Assembly: GCA_905210435.1 (NCBI GenBank)
Contig: CAJLWO010000015.1
Span: forward strand, 1-47,817
Direction of reading: 5' to 3'
From: an uncultured Bacteroidales bacterium
Lineage (GTDB): Bacteria > Bacteroidota > Bacteroidia > Bacteroidales > Muribaculaceae
Length of the DNA: 47,817 nucleotides
Part shown: positions 25,974 through 35,467 of the stretch, piece by piece
How the letters are laid out: every line of letters starts with the position of its first letter
How positions within the stretch are numbered: position 1 is the stretch's first letter
Translations under genes and position numbers: made by a program
Notes under the pieces: model-generated
Database searches by the model: none
Told to the model about the DNA's origin: nothing
Seen by the model: only the letters and a program-made list of their open reading frames with translations

Positions 25974-27074
25974 TTATCCCTTGTTGCAGAGGGCGTAGAT
26001 ATGGTCGACGATGCGTTCGTCGGAGTGCTCCTGCGCCATCGCTTTCACGTTTTTGCCGAGTGATGCCAGCCGCTCCCTGTCGGCGAGCAGTGAGGTTACG
26101 GTGTCGGCAAGCGATGCCGTGGCATCGGCGTCGAGTATCATCACTGCCGCGTCGCGGTCGGCGAGTGCCTGCGCGTTCTTGCGCTGATGGTCCTCGGCCA
26201 CGTTGGGCGACGGTATGAGCACCGCGGGAGTGCCCACAATCTGAAGCTCGGATATGGTGCTGGCTCCCGCACGCGACACGATGAGGTCGGCGGCGCGGTA
26301 CACCAGGTCCATGCGGCTGACGAACGCCATAGCCTGCACCCCCTCTTTGCCTTCGGCGGCGGGAATGCACGAGTCGGCGTAGTATTTGCCGGTCTGCCAC
26401 AATATCTGGGCGCCGGTGGCCGTGATGCGGTCCATCGAAGCCTTCACCGCCTCGTTGACGGTACGTGCGCCGAGCGAGCCTCCCACCACCGCCACAAGCG
26501 GCTTTTCTGGGTCAAAACCGAGCTGTCGTTTTGCCTCGGCTTTGTCGACAGTGCATGTAGTGATGGCCTCGCGCACCGGATTGCCTGTCATGACGATACG
26601 GTCGGCGGGAAAGAAGCGTTCCATATTGTCGTAGGCCACGCAGATGCATCCCGCTTTCTTGCCGAGATGTTTGTTGGTGACGCCTGCGTAGGAATTCTGC
26701 TCCTGGATGAGGGTGGGTATATTCAGTTTCTGCGCCATCATCAGCGTGGGTCCCGAGGCGTATCCGCCTACACCCACCACGATGTCGGCACCGAAATCGC
26801 GTATGATTTTTTTAGCCTTGCGGCGGCTTTTCATCAGTTTCCACAGCACCTTGAAGTTGCGCCACAGGCGCTTGCGGTCGAAGCCCATCACCTCCAGGCC
26901 TTCTATATCGTAGCCTGCGGCGGGCACGCGCTCCATCTCCATGCGCCCCTTGGCTCCCACAAAGAGTATTTTTATATCGGGGTCGCGCCGGCGCAACGCG
27001 TTGGCTATGGACAGTGCCGGGAATATGTGGCCACCGGTACCGCCGCCGCTTATTATTACCTTCTTTACACTCAT
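25974..27074 (-). CDS. murG: UDP-N-acetylglucosamine-undecaprenyl-pyrophosphoryl-MurNAc-pentapeptide transferase
   Basis: The 366-residue GT28 enzyme starts MSVKKVIISGGGTGGHIFPA, with the G-loop GGTGGH. It has VVGVGGYASGPTLMMAQKL, LIQEQNSYAGVTNKHL, VVGGSLGARTVNEAV and the donor-binding ADLIVSRAGASTISELQ. It converts lipid I to lipid II at the inner face of the cytoplasmic membrane. It follows ftsW after 71 bases, a gap that contains a small nested inverted repeat (27099-27129). The downstream gap to murC carries a REPIN-like repeat. Confidence 0.97.
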   Translation of the reverse strand: MSVKKVIISGGGTGGHIFPALSIANALRRRDPDIKILFVGAKGRMEMERVPAAGYDIEGLEVMGFDRKRLWRNFKVLWKLMKSRRKAKKIIRDFGADIVVGVGGYASGPTLMMAQKLNIPTLIQEQNSYAGVTNKHLGKKAGCICVAYDNMERFFPADRIVMTGNPVREAITTCTVDKAEAKRQLGFDPEKPLVAVVGGSLGARTVNEAVKASMDRITATGAQILWQTGKYYADSCIPAAEGKEGVQAMAFVSRMDLVYRAADLIVSRAGASTISELQIVGTPAVLIPSPNVAEDHQRKNAQALADRDAAVMILDADATASLADTVTSLLADRERLASLGKNVKAMAQEHSDERIVDHIYALCNKG

Positions 27075-27098
27075 ATTATATCCTGTTTTGCAGGACAG

Positions 27099-27129
27099 GT
27101 AACTGTTTAAAACAGTTTTAAGCAGTTAC
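27099..27129. repeat. Nested inverted repeat between ftsW and murG
   Basis: GTAACTG (27099-27105) is inverted as CAGTTAC (27123-27129), and inside lies AACTGTTT-A-AAACAGTT (27101-27117), so two alternative stems share bases. It sits 25 bases upstream of the murG start on the shared transcript. Confidence 0.5.
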
Positions 27130-27145
27130 TTATCCCCTGTATATT

Positions 27146-28522
27146 TTATTTTTTCAATTGCATCGGGTTGACGGCATCAAGTTCGGCCGGAAGGTCGGTG
27201 TCGGTTCTGGCTGCCTTCTTGCGTCCGGCGGTCGATGCGTACCGGCTTATGCTTATCATGATGCCGAATGCGAGCGACGTGATAAGCATCGACGTGCCAC
27301 CCTTCGAAATCATGGGGAGAGGCTGACCCGATACCGGGAACACTCCCGTGTTGATTGCCATGTGGAACAACGCCTGGAACACTATCATCACCGCCATGCC
27401 CATGACGAGCATAGACGGGAACGCCCTGTCGCACCGGCTCGCTATGACGCCCGCGCGCCCCAGCAGCGACAGGTAGACGAGTAGCAGGAACAATCCGCCC
27501 ACCAGCCCGAGGTCTTCGACTACAATCGAATATATGTAGTCGGAGAAAGCGAGCGGCAGACGCGCCGTCTCGCGCGAGTTGCCGGGTAATACGCCCGTGA
27601 TGCCGCCGTTGGCCTGCGCCATGTAGGCGTACATCTCCTGACGGTTCTCAGCCGTTATATCCTGCTTGTAGAGCGGAATGGAATCGTTCCAGCGGCTGAG
27701 ACGGTTTTCCCAGGTTTTTTTACGGTTAATAGTAGATCTTTCACCGTTTTCGTTGACCCCTGTTTCCATAATTGACGATACATCCTGAGTTTCGGAATTC
27801 ATTTTATGGTAGAGAGCCGCTCCGCCGGCAAGTCCGTAGAACAGCAGCACGAGGCCGAATTTTTTCCACTGTATGCCGCCGATAAGCATCATCGAAAGAC
27901 TTATGCCCATCAGAAGCAGTGTATTGGTCAGTCCTTGCGAGAACAGCAGCAACGAGAATATGCACACGAATACGCAGCACCATATCACACCTTTGGTTGT
28001 TACGCCGTGCGGCTCCTGGTTGCGCGACATTATATAGGCTATGACAAGCACAGCCGACATCTTCAGCATCTCCGACGGCTGCAGCTGTATGCCGAGCAGC
28101 GACATGCTTCGCGCAGCGCCGTTGATGACCTGTCCGTTGAGCAGCACGTAGACCATCAGCAGTATGCTGACTCCGACGAACCACGGGGTAAGTATGACGA
28201 AATATTTCAGTTTGACGCGCGACACGCCTATGCATATAACTATGCCGAACACCAGCATCATCAGGTGGCGCAGCAGCGGGCCGAATATATTGCCCGAGCT
28301 GACCTCACGCGACGATGCGCTGTAAAGTTCGACAACCGATATGAGGCACAGCGCCACGTAAAAGGCGATGAGATATTTGTCGGGGCGCGGACGCCGTGCG
28401 GCGGCAGTATCGGCGGTCGCTGCCGGCTTATTGCCGGTGTCGGCGGTCACCGTCGTGCCGGCTGTCGACTGTTGTGTGGCGGGCGCGCCGGCGGCGCGAA
28501 GCATATCATCAAGTTCTGACAT
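27146..28522 (-). CDS. ftsW: SEDS-family peptidoglycan polymerase FtsW
   Basis: The 458-residue polytopic membrane protein has many helices from residue 50 onward and the SEDS signatures LGIQLQPSEMLKMSAVLVIAY, QANGGITGVLPGNSRETARL, DYIYSIVVEDLGLVGG and PVSGQPLPMISKGGTSML. It polymerises glycan strands together with FtsI. A cytoplasmic N-terminus of about 48 residues rich in Ala, Thr and Pro precedes the first helix. The start at 28522 (MSELDDMLRA) was chosen because an in-frame start at 28588 would translate a repeat element. It lies between murD and murG; position in the dcw cluster supports FtsW over RodA. Confidence 0.93.
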   Translation of the reverse strand: MSELDDMLRAAGAPATQQSTAGTTVTADTGNKPAATADTAAARRPRPDKYLIAFYVALCLISVVELYSASSREVSSGNIFGPLLRHLMMLVFGIVICIGVSRVKLKYFVILTPWFVGVSILLMVYVLLNGQVINGAARSMSLLGIQLQPSEMLKMSAVLVIAYIMSRNQEPHGVTTKGVIWCCVFVCIFSLLLFSQGLTNTLLLMGISLSMMLIGGIQWKKFGLVLLFYGLAGGAALYHKMNSETQDVSSIMETGVNENGERSTINRKKTWENRLSRWNDSIPLYKQDITAENRQEMYAYMAQANGGITGVLPGNSRETARLPLAFSDYIYSIVVEDLGLVGGLFLLLVYLSLLGRAGVIASRCDRAFPSMLVMGMAVMIVFQALFHMAINTGVFPVSGQPLPMISKGGTSMLITSLAFGIMISISRYASTAGRKKAARTDTDLPAELDAVNPMQLKK

Positions 28523-28539
28523 AGAGGTGTTTTCCTGTT

Positions 28540-28670
28540 CGGGTGTTGCAAATCTCAAATTGTAGGGACGCACGGTCTGTGCGTCCATAAAATATTTTGG
28601 CTGATTATCGGACGCACGAGCCGTGCGTCCCTACATCACGAGTCGAAATTTTGCAGTTTTGCAATCCCCC
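28540..28670. repeat. Composite repeat, copy E, between murD and ftsW
   Basis: Left end CGGGTGTTGCAAATCT (28540-28555) and right end GCAGTTTTGCAATCCCCC (28653-28670) are imperfect inverted copies. The core 28562-28634 has GTAGGGACGCAC hairpin arms and a GGCTGATTATCGG spacer like copy D. It lies between the murD start-distal ftsW ATG and the murD stop, inside the operon. Confidence 0.8.
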
Positions 28671-28680
28671 CAATTAAATA

Positions 28681-30024
28681 TTATTTCTTATTTAAAGCTT
28701 TGACCCGCTCCTTGAACTGGCGGCCGCGGTCCTCGTAGCTCTTGAAGAGGTCGAAGCTCGCGCAGCAGGGCGACAGCAGCACCGTGTCGCCGTCGGCGGC
28801 TATGTCACGGCATGCGGCTACGGCGTCGTCGATTGAATGCGTGTCGATGACTCTGACACCGCGCTTGCCGAAGAAGTCGACAATCTTGGCGTTGTCCTTG
28901 CCCATAGCCACGATGGCCTTGACCTTTTCATCGACGAGGTCGGCTATCTCACTGTAATCGTTGCCTTTGTCCTTGCCGCCGAGTATAAGCACGGTATTCT
29001 TTCCCATGCTTTCGAGCGCGTACCAGCATGAATTTACGTTGGTGGCCTTCGAGTCGTTGATATAGCGCACGCCGTCAACGGTGTCGACATATTCCAGACG
29101 GTGCTCCACACCCTCGAAGTCGCTGAGGGAGCGGCGTATGTCGTCCTTCTTTATATCGAGGAGGCAGGCTGAGAGGCCGGCTGCCATCGAGTTGAAGAGG
29201 TTGTGCAGGCCGTTGAGGGCGAGGTCGGCGCGGGGCATCGATACCTTTTCGTCGGGCGTGTCGAGAATGAGACGGTCGTCGGCGTCGATATACGATGCGC
29301 TACCTTCCTCCTGATGCTCGGAGAAGGGGAATATGCGTGCTTCGGTGGCGACATGTTCAAGCTGCGCCTTGATGACGGGGTCGTCCTCCCAGAATATGAA
29401 AGCGTCGTTGCCGGTAAGGTTCTGCAGAATGCGGAATTTGGCGTCGACATAGTTCTGGAACTTATAGTCATAGCGGTCGAGGTGGTCGGGCGTGATGTTC
29501 ATGATCACGGCTATGTTGGCATGGAAGCGATACATGTTCTCGAGCTGGAACGAGCTGAGTTCGATTACATATACGTCATGCTTGTCGTTGGCGACCTGAA
29601 GCGCGAGGCTTTGTCCCACATTGCCCGCCAGACCCACGTTGATGCCGGCGTTCTTGAGTATGTGGTATGTGAGCAGGGTAGTGGTTGTCTTGCCGTTAGA
29701 ACCGGTGATACACACCATCTTGGCATCGGTGTAGCGTCCGGCGAACTCGATTTCCGATATTACGGGAATGTTTTTGGAGATAATCTTTTTGACAATGGGA
29801 GCTGTGGGCGGTATGCCGGGGCTTTTGACCACTTCGTCGGCATTGATGATGAGCGATTCGGTGTGTGCGCCGCTCTCGAACGGTATGCCGTTATCCCTGA
29901 GCATTTCCACGTAGCGGGGAGCTATTGCCCCCGAGTCGCTCAGAAAAACGTCCATGCCGAGTTTTTTGCCGAGGATGGCGGCTCCGACGCCGCTTTCTCC
30001 TCCTCCAAGTATTACCAGTCTCAT
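28681..30024 (-). CDS. murD: UDP-N-acetylmuramoylalanine-D-glutamate ligase
   Basis: The 447-residue ligase starts MRLVILGGGESGVGAAILGK and has the ATP loop CITGSNGKTTTTLLTYH, ITPDHLDRYDYKFQNYVDAK, and the C-terminal VRYINDSKATNVNSCWYAL and VLILGGKDKGNDY. It adds D-glutamate to UDP-MurNAc-L-Ala in the cytoplasm. All motifs are intact. It follows mraY after 66 bases. After its stop comes a composite repeat (copy E), making the murD-ftsW junction one of the two longest gaps in the cluster. Confidence 0.97.
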   Translation of the reverse strand: MRLVILGGGESGVGAAILGKKLGMDVFLSDSGAIAPRYVEMLRDNGIPFESGAHTESLIINADEVVKSPGIPPTAPIVKKIISKNIPVISEIEFAGRYTDAKMVCITGSNGKTTTTLLTYHILKNAGINVGLAGNVGQSLALQVANDKHDVYVIELSSFQLENMYRFHANIAVIMNITPDHLDRYDYKFQNYVDAKFRILQNLTGNDAFIFWEDDPVIKAQLEHVATEARIFPFSEHQEEGSASYIDADDRLILDTPDEKVSMPRADLALNGLHNLFNSMAAGLSACLLDIKKDDIRRSLSDFEGVEHRLEYVDTVDGVRYINDSKATNVNSCWYALESMGKNTVLILGGKDKGNDYSEIADLVDEKVKAIVAMGKDNAKIVDFFGKRGVRVIDTHSIDDAVAACRDIAADGDTVLLSPCCASFDLFKSYEDRGRQFKERVKALNKK

Positions 30025-30090
30025 ATATGATATGTTTTAGTTGTATTCAGTATCTGTGTGTCGTGTTTAAAATGATACGGCGACAGTCGC

Positions 30091-31356
30091 TTATCGCAGT
30101 TTGAGCGAAACGAATGTCAGCGCCGCCAGTATGATGCATATAATCCAGAAGCGCACCACGATTTTCGATTCCGGCACTGCGGCGTGCGGGCGCTGTATGA
30201 TGGCATCGATGCTTCCGTCGCCAGGTTTCTGATAGTGGTGGTGGAGCGGTGTCATCTTGAACATGCGGCGTGTGCGACCCGTGCAGCGGCGTGTGATTTT
30301 GCATGTGAGCACCTGCACTATCACCGAAAGGTCCTCGATGTAGAAGAGCAGGCAGAGCAGCGGGAGCAGAAACTCCTTGTGTATGAGGATAGCGAACACG
30401 GCTATGATGCCGCCGAGCGTCAGGCTGCCCGTATCACCCATGAACACCTGCGCCGGGAAGGCATTGTACCACAGGAAGCCTATGAGCGCCCCGATGAACG
30501 CCGACATGTACACCACCATCTCTTCCGAGCCGGGTATGTACATTATGTTGAGGTAGGATGAATAAATCACACTGCCTCCGAGATAGGCCATGGCGGCGAG
30601 CGCCACGCCTATGATTGCCGAGCAGCCGGTAGTCAGTCCGTCGAGCCCGTCCATGAGGTTGGCACCGTTGGAAGTGGCCGTGATTATGAATATGGTGACG
30701 AGGATAAACAGTATCCATCCTCCGGTCTCGGCATGGTCGCCGAGCCATTGCGTCAGGTCGCTGTACTCGAAGTTGTGTTCCTTGACAAATGGTATGGTGG
30801 TCTGTGTGGACTTGATGTCGTTGCCTTCGTAGGTGATGTCGACGATATGGTCGGTGTCGACGCTGCGTATCTCGTGGTTCTCGCGTATCACGATGTCGGG
30901 GCTGAGATACATTGTCAGACCTACGCTGAGGCCGAGTCCCACCTGCCCTACAATCTTGAATTTGCCCTTGAGGCCGTCTTTGTTGTGTTTCTTGATTTTC
31001 ATGAAATCGTCGAGGAAACCGATGGCTCCGAGCCATATCGTGGCCCCGATGAGCAGAAGCATGTAGATATTCGACAGGTTGCCCACGAGCAGGCAGGGGA
31101 TGAGGATGGCTATGATGATTATGATTCCGCCCATCGTGGGGGTGCCGGTCTTTTTCATCTGCCCCTCGAGCCCGAGGTTGCGCACAATCTCGCCCACCTG
31201 CATCAGCTGCAGACGGTTGATGATTTTACGGCCTATCACCGTGGCGATGAACAGCGACAGCACCATCGCTATCACCGAACGGAATGTTATGTAGTCCATC
31301 AGTCGTGCGCCGGGCACGTTGGCATCCTGAAGTTTCTCAAATATAAAATATAGCAT
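30091..31356 (-). CDS. mraY: Phospho-N-acetylmuramoyl-pentapeptide transferase
   Basis: This 421-residue polytopic membrane enzyme makes lipid I from UDP-MurNAc-pentapeptide and undecaprenyl phosphate. Signatures are KKTGTPTMGGIIII, GFLDDFMKIKKHNKDGL (the Asp pair), NGANLMDGLDGLTTG, FMGDTGSLTLGG and FKMTPLHHHYQKPG. A periplasmic-side insert of about 70 residues after residue 140 (ending VTIFII) is typical of Bacteroidetes MraY. It lies between murE (71-base gap) and murD. Confidence 0.97.
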   Translation of the reverse strand: MLYFIFEKLQDANVPGARLMDYITFRSVIAMVLSLFIATVIGRKIINRLQLMQVGEIVRNLGLEGQMKKTGTPTMGGIIIIIAILIPCLLVGNLSNIYMLLLIGATIWLGAIGFLDDFMKIKKHNKDGLKGKFKIVGQVGLGLSVGLTMYLSPDIVIRENHEIRSVDTDHIVDITYEGNDIKSTQTTIPFVKEHNFEYSDLTQWLGDHAETGGWILFILVTIFIITATSNGANLMDGLDGLTTGCSAIIGVALAAMAYLGGSVIYSSYLNIMYIPGSEEMVVYMSAFIGALIGFLWYNAFPAQVFMGDTGSLTLGGIIAVFAILIHKEFLLPLLCLLFYIEDLSVIVQVLTCKITRRCTGRTRRMFKMTPLHHHYQKPGDGSIDAIIQRPHAAVPESKIVVRFWIICIILAALTFVSLKLR

Positions 31357-31427
31357 AACTGGATTGGCTCTCTTGTCTCTTTTTAAGTTATAATATGTTA
31401 ATATTTCGGCTGATTGTAAGTATGGGT

Positions 31428-32891
31428 TCAGTCGAGTCCGAAAATCTCTTTCACTACCTCGCGGTCGTCGAAATGATGCTTCACGCCCTTGATTTCCTGA
31501 TAGTCTTCGTGTCCCTTGCCGGCGATGAGGATGACATCGCCCTTGCGGGCAAGCGCGGCTGCCATGCGTATGGCCTCGCGGCGGTCGGCGTTGACAAGCG
31601 TGCGTGCGGAAAGCTCGGGGTCGGCGACACCGGCGCGCATGTCGGCGAGGATGTCGTCGGGCTCTTCGAAGCGGGGGTTGTCGGAAGTGAGAATGAGGCG
31701 GTCGCTCCGGAGCGCGGCTTCGCGGGCCATGATGGGACGTTTGCCCTTGTCGCGGTTGCCTCCGGCTCCGACTACGGTGATGATGTTGCCCGAAGTGCCT
31801 ATTACTTCGCGGATGGCTTCAAGCACATTGACGACGGCGTCGGGGGTGTGGGCGTAGTCCACGATGGCGGTGACGCCGGCGGGTGAATGTATGGTCTGGA
31901 AACGGCCTGCCACCGGCACGAGCATGCTCATGCGGCGCAGCACATCGTCCTTGTCCCAGCCAAGCATTACCGAGGCGCCGTAGACGGCCGTAAGGTTGTA
32001 GGCGTTGAAGCGTCCGGTGAAAAGCACATGCACTTCGTTGCCGTTGAAGCTCATGAGCGTGCCGTCGAGATGGCTCTCGATGATGCGTCCGCGGAAATCG
32101 GCCATGGCCCTGAGTGAGTATGACAGTTTTTTCGCGCGGGTGTTCTGAAGCATCACTTCGCCCACTTTGTCGTCGATATTGGTGAGGGCGAACGCTTCGG
32201 CCGGCAGCATGTCGAAAAATGATTTCTTGGCAGCCAGGTATGCGTCGAAAGTCTTGTGGTAGTCGAGGTGGTCGCGTGTGAGATTGGTGAACACTCCTCC
32301 GGCGAATGTCAGACCTGCGATGCGGTGCTGGTCGGCGGCGTGCGAGCTTACCTCCATCGCCGCGTATTCACACCCTTCCTCTACCATTTCGTGCAGGAGC
32401 ATGTTGATGGTGAGGGGGTCGGGAGTGGTCTGCTTTGCGGCGACCGCGCGGGTATCGACATAGTTGCATACGGTCGACAGAAGGCCGGCTTTGTGGCCGC
32501 CCAGACGGGCCATCTCGTAGATGAGCGTGGCCGTGGTTGTCTTTCCGTTAGTGCCGGTGACGCCTACGAGCCTGAGCCGGCGCGACGGGTTGCCGTACCA
32601 TTGAGAGGCGAGAAACCCGAGCGCGATTGCGCTGTTGTCGACCTGTATGTAGGTCACGCCGTCAAAAAGCGTGTCGGGCATTGTTTCGACAACTATGGCG
32701 GCGGGATGCTTTTCTGCAAGGGAGGGGATGAATGTGTGGCCGTCGACTGTCACGCCGCGCACGGCTACAAACATGGCGCCGTCGGCCACCTTGCGCGAGT
32801 CGTCGGTCAGCGATGTGACCGTGCGGTCGGTCGGACCGATTATCCTGACCGGATTTATCGCGCTTATCAGATGTTGAAGATTATGTTGCAT
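31428..32891 (-). CDS. murE: UDP-MurNAc-tripeptide synthetase, meso-diaminopimelate type
   Basis: The 487-residue ligase has an N-terminal substrate domain (IGPTDRTVTSLTDDSRKVAD), the ATP loop VGVTGTNGKTTTATLIYE, EVSSHAADQHR, and VDYAHTPDAVVNVL. LTSDNPRFEEP contains DNPR, which in this family marks preference for meso-diaminopimelate over lysine. It adds the third stem-peptide residue in the cytoplasm. Agreement with the dapB gene in this window supports a diaminopimelate-type wall. It follows ftsI after 30 bases. Confidence 0.97.
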   Translation of the reverse strand: MQHNLQHLISAINPVRIIGPTDRTVTSLTDDSRKVADGAMFVAVRGVTVDGHTFIPSLAEKHPAAIVVETMPDTLFDGVTYIQVDNSAIALGFLASQWYGNPSRRLRLVGVTGTNGKTTTATLIYEMARLGGHKAGLLSTVCNYVDTRAVAAKQTTPDPLTINMLLHEMVEEGCEYAAMEVSSHAADQHRIAGLTFAGGVFTNLTRDHLDYHKTFDAYLAAKKSFFDMLPAEAFALTNIDDKVGEVMLQNTRAKKLSYSLRAMADFRGRIIESHLDGTLMSFNGNEVHVLFTGRFNAYNLTAVYGASVMLGWDKDDVLRRMSMLVPVAGRFQTIHSPAGVTAIVDYAHTPDAVVNVLEAIREVIGTSGNIITVVGAGGNRDKGKRPIMAREAALRSDRLILTSDNPRFEEPDDILADMRAGVADPELSARTLVNADRREAIRMAAALARKGDVILIAGKGHEDYQEIKGVKHHFDDREVVKEIFGLD

Positions 32892-32921
32892 ATATACGGG
32901 TTATCTTGAGTCGTTATCTGT

Positions 32922-35042
32922 TTAAGAATTGGACAAAGTTAGCAAAACTTTCTTTTTATCAATCAATTGTTGTGAGGTAACACGTCCCGTGCCGCGGAAT
33001 GTGACTTCATAGCCGGCTTTCTCGAGCTTGGAGAGGGCATCGCGGAAACTGAGGTTCTGCACCGACGGCATGCCTTGGGTGCCGTTGTCATCAGGCGTGG
33101 CTATTACGCGCGGTTTTAGCTTGTGCGAGAGCGCGGCTCTGAGCAGGCTGTAGGCTCCGGGCGTCACCGGTGCGTTGATTACAGGTGCTGCCGGATTTTC
33201 CGGGGTGTCGGCATGGAAGTCGGTTGTGTTGCCGAGCAGGCCGCGTGAATACATCTTTTCAGCTACGTTCTGCATCACCAGACCTGAACTGGAGGCGGCT
33301 CCGAGCAGGTCTTTGCGGGGATGGAATGTCAGCACGAACATGGAGTATTTAGGATTGTCGGCGGGGAAAAAGCCGCAGAATGCCAGACGTTTCTTTGCGT
33401 GGTCATATTGTTTGGTCACCGTGTCGAGGTGATAGCAGGTGCCGGTCTTGCCGGCGAGGGGCACCTTGCAGTGCTTCAGACGGCGTCCGGTGCCGCGGCT
33501 GCCGTCGACCACCCGGCGGAGCATGGTACGCATTTTTGCGGCATTCTCTTCCGAGCAGATGCGGTCGCGGATATAGCTTACGGGAATTACCGAGTCAACT
33601 CCGTCGCGGCTGAGTCCCTTGACGAGGCGCGGGCGCACGTATCGGCCGCCGTTGGCTATGGCGTTGTAGACCGAGAGGGTGTAGAGCGGCGGGATTGCGG
33701 TGGCGTAGCCGAAGCACATGCGCGACATGTCGAGACGGCTCGGGTTGCGGTGGATGCGCGGGCGCTCCTCCTCGAATATGCCTGAATTCATCTTCTCGAA
33801 GAAGCCGATGTCCTCGAAGCGTTTTACAAAAGCCGCCGGGTCTTTGTCGTAGCCGCGCACTATGATGCGGGCCATGCCTATGTTGGATGACTCCTCGATG
33901 ACTCCGGCTACGGTGAGCTGCGAATTGAAGTGCGAGTCGGTGATGGCGCGTCCGCCTCCGTAGGGGAACGAGCCGCCGATAGGTATCACTTCGTCGAGGT
34001 TGTCGACGAGGCCGTCCTCAAGCGCGAACATCATGGATATCGGTTTTACCACCGAGCCGGGCTCATAGGCTGTGACGGCACGGTTGTAGGCTTCGATGTA
34101 TTTGCCGTCCTTGTCGCGTTCGAGGTTGGAGATGGCCTTGATGTCGCCGGTCGACACCTCCATGAGCACTGCCGAGCCCCATTCGGCCTGGCAGCTGTCG
34201 AGCATGGTGTTGAGTTCCTGCTCGAGTATGTCCTGAAGGGTGATGTCAATGGTGGTGCGCACGTTCCAGCCGTTGACGGCCGGTATGTCGGTCCAGTTGC
34301 CGATACGGTTGGTGAAGGCCACGCGCTTATAATACCCCTGAGTGCCGTAAAGGAGCGAGTCGAGCGCTTTTTCAAGCCCCGAAATGCCGTGTATTTCCTT
34401 GCATTTTTTTGTCTGCCCTACGCGGCCGATGCTGCGGCGCGCCATGTTGCCGTAGGGGCAGTCGCGTTTTTTGAAGGGTTCCTCGATGAATCCGGTTTTG
34501 TTGGGGTTGTTGATGTTGAAGAACGGGAAGGTACGTACGCGCTCGAGGTCGGCATACGATATACGGCTCAGCAATTTGTAGGAACGAGATTTCTTTTCTG
34601 CGGTATATTGTTTTTGCAGGGCCTCGCGCCAGCCGTCTTTGTCGCGTGTGGGGAAATATTTGGCAAGGCTGTCGCACAGCGCCCCGAGATTTTTGACGAA
34701 TTCCTTGTTGGCGAACGCTTCCGACCCGAAGTCGATGCGCACGTTGTAGAACTGAAGGTTGGTGACAAGCACTGTCCCGTCGGCCGCCAGAATATCTCCT
34801 CTCACGGGAGCGATTGTGTCGGTCTTCTGAAGCTCTTCGTTGGCTTTGCTGTTCCATTCCTCGGCATCAAGAACTGTGGTCGAAAAGAGCTTGTATCCGA
34901 TGGAGCCGGCAAACACGAAGATGAACAACGTGATAAGCACGTACCGGAACATGATGTGGGACAGATTGTTGCTGCCTCTTCTGGCAGTCGTCGCATTGCT
35001 GCTTTTCGTAGTGCGGCGGTCGGTGGGCGTGACTTTTTTCAT
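32922..35042 (-). CDS. ftsI: Division-specific penicillin-binding protein (FtsI) with PASTA domain
   Basis: This 706-residue bitopic enzyme has one membrane span (about 32-52), a dimerisation domain (about 60-250), and a transpeptidase domain with SVVK (nucleophile near Ser330), SSN (EESSNIGMAR) and KTG (PLAGKTGTCYHL). A single PASTA module closes the protein (GMPSVQNLSFRDALSKLEKA). It cross-links septal peptidoglycan in the periplasm and works with FtsW. PASTA-bearing FtsI is usual in Bacteroidales. Its start overlaps the ftsL-like stop by four bases (35039-35042). Confidence 0.95.
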   Translation of the reverse strand: MKKVTPTDRRTTKSSNATTARRGSNNLSHIMFRYVLITLFIFVFAGSIGYKLFSTTVLDAEEWNSKANEELQKTDTIAPVRGDILAADGTVLVTNLQFYNVRIDFGSEAFANKEFVKNLGALCDSLAKYFPTRDKDGWREALQKQYTAEKKSRSYKLLSRISYADLERVRTFPFFNINNPNKTGFIEEPFKKRDCPYGNMARRSIGRVGQTKKCKEIHGISGLEKALDSLLYGTQGYYKRVAFTNRIGNWTDIPAVNGWNVRTTIDITLQDILEQELNTMLDSCQAEWGSAVLMEVSTGDIKAISNLERDKDGKYIEAYNRAVTAYEPGSVVKPISMMFALEDGLVDNLDEVIPIGGSFPYGGGRAITDSHFNSQLTVAGVIEESSNIGMARIIVRGYDKDPAAFVKRFEDIGFFEKMNSGIFEEERPRIHRNPSRLDMSRMCFGYATAIPPLYTLSVYNAIANGGRYVRPRLVKGLSRDGVDSVIPVSYIRDRICSEENAAKMRTMLRRVVDGSRGTGRRLKHCKVPLAGKTGTCYHLDTVTKQYDHAKKRLAFCGFFPADNPKYSMFVLTFHPRKDLLGAASSSGLVMQNVAEKMYSRGLLGNTTDFHADTPENPAAPVINAPVTPGAYSLLRAALSHKLKPRVIATPDDNGTQGMPSVQNLSFRDALSKLEKAGYEVTFRGTGRVTSQQLIDKKKVLLTLSNS

Positions 35043-35383
35043 TGCGTTATCTTGAGTTTAAAGGGTGGCTGGTCGCGGTGTGTGAGGTCAAGGCCTGCGT
35101 CGCGGATGCTCTTCTGCATGGTCTTTTCACGGATGGCGTTCATGTATTCGCTCTTCTGGCGTATTCGCTCCGATTTGATAACTTCAAGCTCTTTGTTGAG
35201 TTTCTGTATGTTTTCCATTGCCGTGAGGCACTGGTAGCGGTTGGTTATGTAAATCATCACGAGAATGACGAGTGCGAGGATGATGCCCCAGTTGCGGCTG
35301 AAAAAACGTGTTGACAGCCATCTGCCACGCACTGCGGAGCTTATGACCGAGCCTTTTTTCTTTTTTGCCTTTTCTGTAGCCAT
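35039..35383 (-). CDS. FtsL-like cell division protein
   Basis: The 114-residue bitopic protein has a Lys-rich cytoplasmic start (MATEKAKKKKG), one span (about 31-46, IILALVILVMIYI), and a helical periplasmic part (ENIQKLNKELEVIKSERIRQ) that can form a coiled coil. FtsL proteins pair with FtsB and FtsQ in the divisome. Sequence conservation is low, so the call rests on topology, size, and the position between rsmH and ftsI, the standard place of ftsL. The four-base overlap with ftsI suggests coupled translation. Confidence 0.85.
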   Translation of the reverse strand: MATEKAKKKKGSVISSAVRGRWLSTRFFSRNWGIILALVILVMIYITNRYQCLTAMENIQKLNKELEVIKSERIRQKSEYMNAIREKTMQKSIRDAGLDLTHRDQPPFKLKITQ

Positions 35384-35467
35384 TGGGGTGACGTGGGTTA
35401 TTGTCGGGTTGATGAAATGGAGTAGTTGATGAATTTATATCGGAAAGAGTGTCGATGTCGGGAGTGC

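Noticed and set aside
28523..28588. N-terminal extension of FtsW
   Set aside because: It is the translation of repeat copy E, which also gives similar peptide fragments near the other copies.
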